In this document: piece by piece, positions 52,913-55,858 of the stretch
Layout: each line of letters starts with the position of its first letter
Position numbering within the stretch: the first letter of the stretch is position 1
Source: Candidatus Nitrosopumilus limneticus
Lineage (GTDB): Archaea; Thermoproteota; Nitrososphaeria; Nitrososphaerales; Nitrosopumilaceae
DNA: 55,858 bases
NCBI GenBank assembly: GCA_022117465.1
Contig: JAHCGZ010000007.1
Span: 1-55,858, forward strand
Direction: 5' to 3'
Position numbers and translations under genes: made by a program
The notes under the pieces: model-generated
What the model saw: the letters and a program-made list of their open reading frames with translations, nothing else
Told to the model about the DNA's origin: nothing
The model's database searches: none

Positions 52913-53343
52913 GTGATAAATAAGAAAATTTCAAAAATTTTGGTCCCATTAGATGGTTCAAAAAATTCTATTCGTGGCTTAGAAATGGCAATAACATTAT
53001 CAAGAAATTGTGGAGCAACGATTACTGGAATTTATTCAATTTATTCCCAATCGCGTTCAGAATTCAGAGGAGTAGGCTCAGTTGACAAATCATTAAATGT
53101 AGAAATAAAAAAATTCATGAATGAAGCCAAACCCTGGCAGCACAAAACGGCATTGTTTTTACAGATAAAATAGCATCAGGCGAAATAGGATACAACATAA
53201 TTAAAGCAGCTCATGGAACACCAAAATTTGACATGATCGTAATGGGATCTAGAGGGAGAAGTAATACAAAAGAAATGTTTTTCGGAAGCGTATCAAATTA
53301 TGTAATTCATACTTCTAAAATTCCCGTAGTTATAGTAAAATAA
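52913..53343 (+). pseudogene. Universal stress protein, frameshifted as sequenced
   Basis: The N-terminal part (KKISKILVPLDGSKNSIRGLE) and the C-terminal part (FDMIVMGSRGRSNTKEMFFG, SKIPVVIV) are in different frames. Adding one A in the AAACCC stretch near 53128-53134 joins them as NEAKTLAAQNGIVF. The ATP-binding G-x2-G-x9-G(S/T) motif MGSRGRSNTKEMFFGS is present, so it is an ATP-binding type UspA. Start is GTG 52913, 25 bases after a TATA-like ctatttaaag; a TTG at 52904 is also possible. Single-base break, probably sequencing error. Confidence 0.85.
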
Positions 53344-53348
53344 TTATT

Positions 53349-53801
53349 TCAAAATCCGTGCTTTTTAAAATATTTTTGATGATATTCTTCAGCTTTATAG
53401 AATTTAGCAGCAGGAACTATTTGAGTAACAATAGGATCTCTAAATGATTTAGATGAATCAAGTGATTTTTTAGATTTTTCAGCAATTTCTTTTTGTTTTT
53501 CATCGTGATAAAAAATTGCAGAACGATATTGATTTCCAATATCAGGTCCCTGTCGGTTTAATGTTGTAGGATTATGATTATGCCAAAATACATCTAACAA
53601 TTCTTCGTAAGATATTTCATCAGGGTTAAATTCAACTTCAACCGCCTCTGCATGTCCTGTTTTATCCGTACATACGTCTTCATATGTGGGATTGGGTAAT
53701 TGGCCACCAATATATCCAACTGCAGTTGAAGTGACACCTTTAGTTTTAACAAGTATATCTTCAACATGCCAAAAACATCCGGCTCCAAAAGTTGCTTTCA
53801 A
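53349..53801 (-). CDS. msrA: Peptide methionine sulfoxide reductase A
   Basis: A 150-residue protein with the catalytic motif [10 protein letters not shown] (Cys9), [18 protein letters not shown] and [12 protein letters not shown]. It repairs Met-S-oxide in oxidised proteins. Lacks the C-terminal recycling cysteines of some bacterial forms, so thioredoxin recycling may differ. ATG start. Confidence 0.95.
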   Translation of the reverse strand: MKATFGAGCFWHVEDILVKTKGVTSTAVGYIGGQLPNPTYEDVCTDKTGHAEAVEVEFNPDEISYEELLDVFWHNHNPTTLNRQGPDIGNQYRSAIFYHDEKQKEIAEKSKKSLDSSKSFRDPIVTQIVPAAKFYKAEEYHQKYFKKHGF

Positions 53802-53852
53802 TTCAATTAGAATTTAAAAACACCAAATTAAAAGGATTTGATTAAAATATAA

Positions 53853-54236
53853 TTAATTAACATCGGTAAAAATTTCTACGACCTTTTTGGCCAAATTTTC
53901 AATATTTGCAGAAGGTTCAGCAGAAATTAACAATAGTATTTGAGTTATAGGAAAAGGAAAACTCACTAAAACTGCCTTGTCACGTCGTGCTGCAAGATAA
54001 TTGATAGGACCTAAACTTTCATCATATTCTTTTCTAATGGATGCTTTAGAAACAAATTCCAAAAATGAGTGCAATCTCGTTTCATCCCCTTCGTGTGGAA
54101 CTAAACCTTCTTTGAATCCACCTGCAATCAACTTACCATCTTTATCGACAATTCCAGCAAATCGAATTTCAGATTCGGATAATAATCGAGCGCATTTTTT
54201 ACTATGTAATGACAATTGAGCTGAATCAGCCATCAT
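53853..54236 (-). CDS. DUF6659-like (roadblock-like) protein, copy 2
   Basis: A 127-residue protein, paralogue of the one at 48989-49381. Typical segments are IRFAGIVDKDGKLIAGGFKE, GPINYLAARRDKAVLVSFPF and ILLLISAEP, a roadblock-like alpha/beta arrangement. Two adjacent ATGs (54236, 54233). The pair flanks the PHA region, 4.5 kb apart. Role unknown. Confidence 0.8.
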   Translation of the reverse strand: MMADSAQLSLHSKKCARLLSESEIRFAGIVDKDGKLIAGGFKEGLVPHEGDETRLHSFLEFVSKASIRKEYDESLGPINYLAARRDKAVLVSFPFPITQILLLISAEPSANIENLAKKVVEIFTDVN

Positions 54237-54296
54237 ACAAAATTAGTCAACATGAAGATAAAAACCTATTTAGAACTAAAATAGATTTTATTAAGA

Positions 54297-55148
54297 TTAA
54301 TTTTTTAAAACACATTTCAAAAGAACGTAATCAATAATTTTTTCTTGTGACGCTTTTTTCATTTTTAGTAATGACTTGTAAAGAATTTTTTCCATGTATC
54401 CAGGATAATATTCAAGAATATTATTACTCAATATTTTTCTATTTTCAACATAATAATCTGCTAAAGGTTCATAAACATTAGAACCAATCAATGTTTCATC
54501 AGTTATTTTAAATCCATTAGAAGTAAGAAGGCTTTTCAAATAAGTCAAGTCATAATGCTCAGATGACCAAGTAAATTTTAGCAAGCCTAATTTTGCAAAA
54601 GAAGGATTACCTACAGTAACAGGTATTGCCATGACAAGGAATCCAGATGAAATTAAAACTCGTTTGGACTCCTTAATGAAATCATCCAAAGGTTTGAAAT
54701 GTTGTGCAGATTCTAAAGCTAATACACGATCCACAGAGTTATCTAAAAAAGGCAACTTAGTGGATGTTGAATTTAAAAATTGAATGTTTTCATGCTGTTT
54801 TAAAAAAGATAATTGCTTAAAATTGATATTTACATCATAAAGTTTAAGATCAGGATAAGACTCATGCCATAATTTGGATGGAGCAGATAAACCACTTCCA
54901 ACATCAATAGCATTTTTTGCAGTAGATAATTCAGATATCTTTCCAAAGACACTACACAAATTTTCTTGTGCAGAAATTGGGTCTAAATGTTTTGAAGACC
55001 AATAACCAAAATTAAGCATATCCCCCCCAGTAGCAATTTGCATAACAGGGGATAACGTATTGTAGAGATTTATCACATCCTTTTCATTTTTACGAAATGT
55101 CCAAAGAAATACATCAACAGGGTTTATCGATATCAAAAATAATTTCAT
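54297..55148 (-). CDS. SAM-dependent class I methyltransferase
   Basis: A 283-residue protein. Motif I is NAIDVGSGLSAPSKLW, followed by LKLYDVNINFKQLSFLKQ (SAM-binding acid) and a motif near VDRVLALESAQHFKP; FVLISSGF-like segments follow. N-terminal MLNFGYWS and the sterol/ubiquinone-like GYW context suggest a small-molecule O-, C- or N-methyltransferase. Substrate unknown. Confidence 0.88.
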   Translation of the reverse strand: MKLFLISINPVDVFLWTFRKNEKDVINLYNTLSPVMQIATGGDMLNFGYWSSKHLDPISAQENLCSVFGKISELSTAKNAIDVGSGLSAPSKLWHESYPDLKLYDVNINFKQLSFLKQHENIQFLNSTSTKLPFLDNSVDRVLALESAQHFKPLDDFIKESKRVLISSGFLVMAIPVTVGNPSFAKLGLLKFTWSSEHYDLTYLKSLLTSNGFKITDETLIGSNVYEPLADYYVENRKILSNNILEYYPGYMEKILYKSLLKMKKASQEKIIDYVLLKCVLKN

Positions 55149-55250
55149 TTTTATTTAAAATTGGTACTATTAATTCCTAAGTTAATTTTTAGAAATCACA
55201 ATGATTTTCAATAATTAACGTATTTTACTAGGTAAAAATAATATAAAATA

Positions 55251-55721
55251 TTGGATAATCCAGAATCATCAGAAATAATATTAGCTAAATGGAAAGATAG
55301 ATTTTTTGCATGGATTATTGATTTTCTTATTATTTCAATTATATCCACATCTGTAATCTTTCTATCATTTCAATATTTAGAGTATAATTTTGATGAATTT
55401 ATTACAAATTCTAGAATGTATATTCCAACAAGTATAATGTTTTTTGTATATTGGATAATTATAGAATATAAGACAGGTCAAACAATTGGGAAAAAAATTT
55501 TTAATCTGAAAATTGTAAATTATGATGGAAAAAAACCAACATTTTTAGAAATTGTTGCTAGTAGTTTTGGAAAATCATTCATATTACCAGTAGATGTTAT
55601 CTTAGGAGTTATTCTAACAAATCAAAGACGTCAAAGAATATTCAATAAAGTAGGAAACACAATAATAATTAAAATTAAAAAAATTGATGAAAGTTTAGAT
55701 TTTAAATATATCAAAGATTAA
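55251..55721 (+). CDS. RDD family membrane protein
   Basis: A 156-residue protein starting at TTG (MDNPESSEII). The RDD signature is present as KDRFFAWIIDFLIIS (R and D in helix 1), with further helices near 60-78 and 105-130, and TIGKKIFNLKIV as the conserved G-x2-IFxLKIV segment. Function of the family is poorly known (ion or amphipath related). Its stop is three bases before a 42-bp tandem repeat array. Confidence 0.88.
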   Translation: MDNPESSEIILAKWKDRFFAWIIDFLIISIISTSVIFLSFQYLEYNFDEFITNSRMYIPTSIMFFVYWIIIEYKTGQTIGKKIFNLKIVNYDGKKPTFLEIVASSFGKSFILPVDVILGVILTNQRRQRIFNKVGNTIIIKIKKIDESLDFKYIKD

Positions 55722-55723
55722 TT

Positions 55724-55858
55724 ATGAAATCAACAATGCATAGCTTACGCTATGTGTGATTTAAAATGAAATCAACAATGCATAGCTTACGCTATGTGTG
55801 ATTTAAAATGAAATCAACAATGCATAGCTTACGCTATGTGTGATTTAAAATGAAATCA
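55724..55858. repeat. 42-bp perfect tandem repeat array with two hairpins per unit (runs off the window)
   Basis: Three full identical 42-base units start at 55724, 55766 and 55808, and a fourth begins at 55850 and is cut by the window edge. Each unit contains TGATTT-aaaatg-AAATCA (6-pair stem across unit joints) and ATGCATAGC-ttac-GCTATGTGT (nine pairs including G-U), joined by ACA, so nearly every base can pair. Each unit also holds a short frame of 11 codons (MKSTMHSLRYV). Whether this is natural, or an assembly artefact at a contig end, cannot be told from here. Confidence 0.88.

Noticed and set aside
55724-55858. CRISPR array at the window end
   Set aside because: Units are perfect head-to-tail repeats with no unique spacers, and no cas gene is nearby.
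1-55858. tRNA or rRNA genes
   Set aside because: No GC-rich cloverleaf or rRNA-like stretches were recognised on either strand by eye; a tRNAscan run would settle this.

Overview
The window reads as a piece of a low-GC ammonia-oxidising archaeon of the Nitrosopumilus type (Nitrososphaerota/Thaumarchaeota). The evidence is the archaeal core machinery (aEF-2, TFB, Alba, an Nre repair protein), parts of the 3-hydroxypropionate/4-hydroxybutyrate (3HP/4HB) carbon cycle (split methylmalonyl-CoA mutase, epimerase, MeaB), a class III polyhydroxyalkanoate (PHA) cluster, many tiny zinc-binding proteins, very AT-rich spacers, and TATA boxes about 25 nt before start codons that imply leaderless mRNAs. 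I saw no rRNA or tRNA genes, CRISPR array, insertion sequence or prophage. Assignments come from motif reading only; no database search was run.

Layout. 1-3.1 kb: 3'-truncated secreted FN3/Phe-hexad repeat protein and EF-2. 3.2-9.9 kb: quinone and respiration genes (mqnD, sdhCD, mqnE) mixed with small zinc proteins, a probable structured RNA at about 6980-7098, and TPR proteins. 10-14.4 kb: a J-domain membrane protein, an HD-domain protein, superoxide dismutase and small unknowns. 14.4-22.1 kb: mce, mcmA1 and meaB, an M1 aminopeptidase, tfb-albA, and a separate mcmA2. 22-27 kb: ilvC, a SelB/EF1A-like factor without a P-loop, two or three mini-proteins, a hydrolase and metG. 27.2-30.7 kb: znuABC-type metal transporter divergent from a NikR-like regulator, with a palindrome in the shared promoter. 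30.7-32.7 kb: ahcY, a Rieske protein and a Lys-rich coiled coil. 32.7-37.1 kb: a same-strand block sixA, ppx/gppA, two thymidylate-kinase-like genes and a CHAD gene, which looks like a polyphosphate module. 37.5-46.5 kb: nadE-cysS, a BtuF-like protein, Nre, a CoA-binding protein, an epimerase, a repeat-tailed wHTH membrane protein and birA. 46.5-48.5 kb: a (KTKP)n-tailed protein and a TPR/matrixin-like secreted protease. 48.5-52.8 kb: a phosphoribosyltransferase, then phaE-phaC, phasin, phasin-AbrB fusion and hydrolase. 52.9-55.7 kb: universal stress protein, msrA, a methyltransferase and an RDD protein. The window ends inside a perfect 42-bp tandem repeat whose unit is two hairpins.

How they fit together. 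Methylmalonyl-CoA epimerase and mutase convert the propionyl-CoA arm of the 3HP/4HB cycle to succinyl-CoA, MeaB maintains the B12 enzyme, and BirA would biotinylate the acyl-CoA carboxylase. The PHA genes store surplus acyl-CoA. MqnD/MqnE make menaquinone precursors and SdhC/D reduce quinone. Zn/Ni-type uptake is tied to a metal-sensing repressor. The sixA-ppx-kinase-CHAD run suggests polyphosphate handling by a kinase pair in which one Walker-A lysine is arginine.

Quality caveat. Seven genes (meaB, CHAD, the second kinase, ppx, nadE, phaE, usp) are broken by frameshifts; nearly all look like one missing base in a short homopolymer, so base-calling error is more likely than gene decay. The most notable candidates for new biology are the three-hairpin RNA, the 42-bp hairpin array and the polyphosphate kinase-pair cluster.
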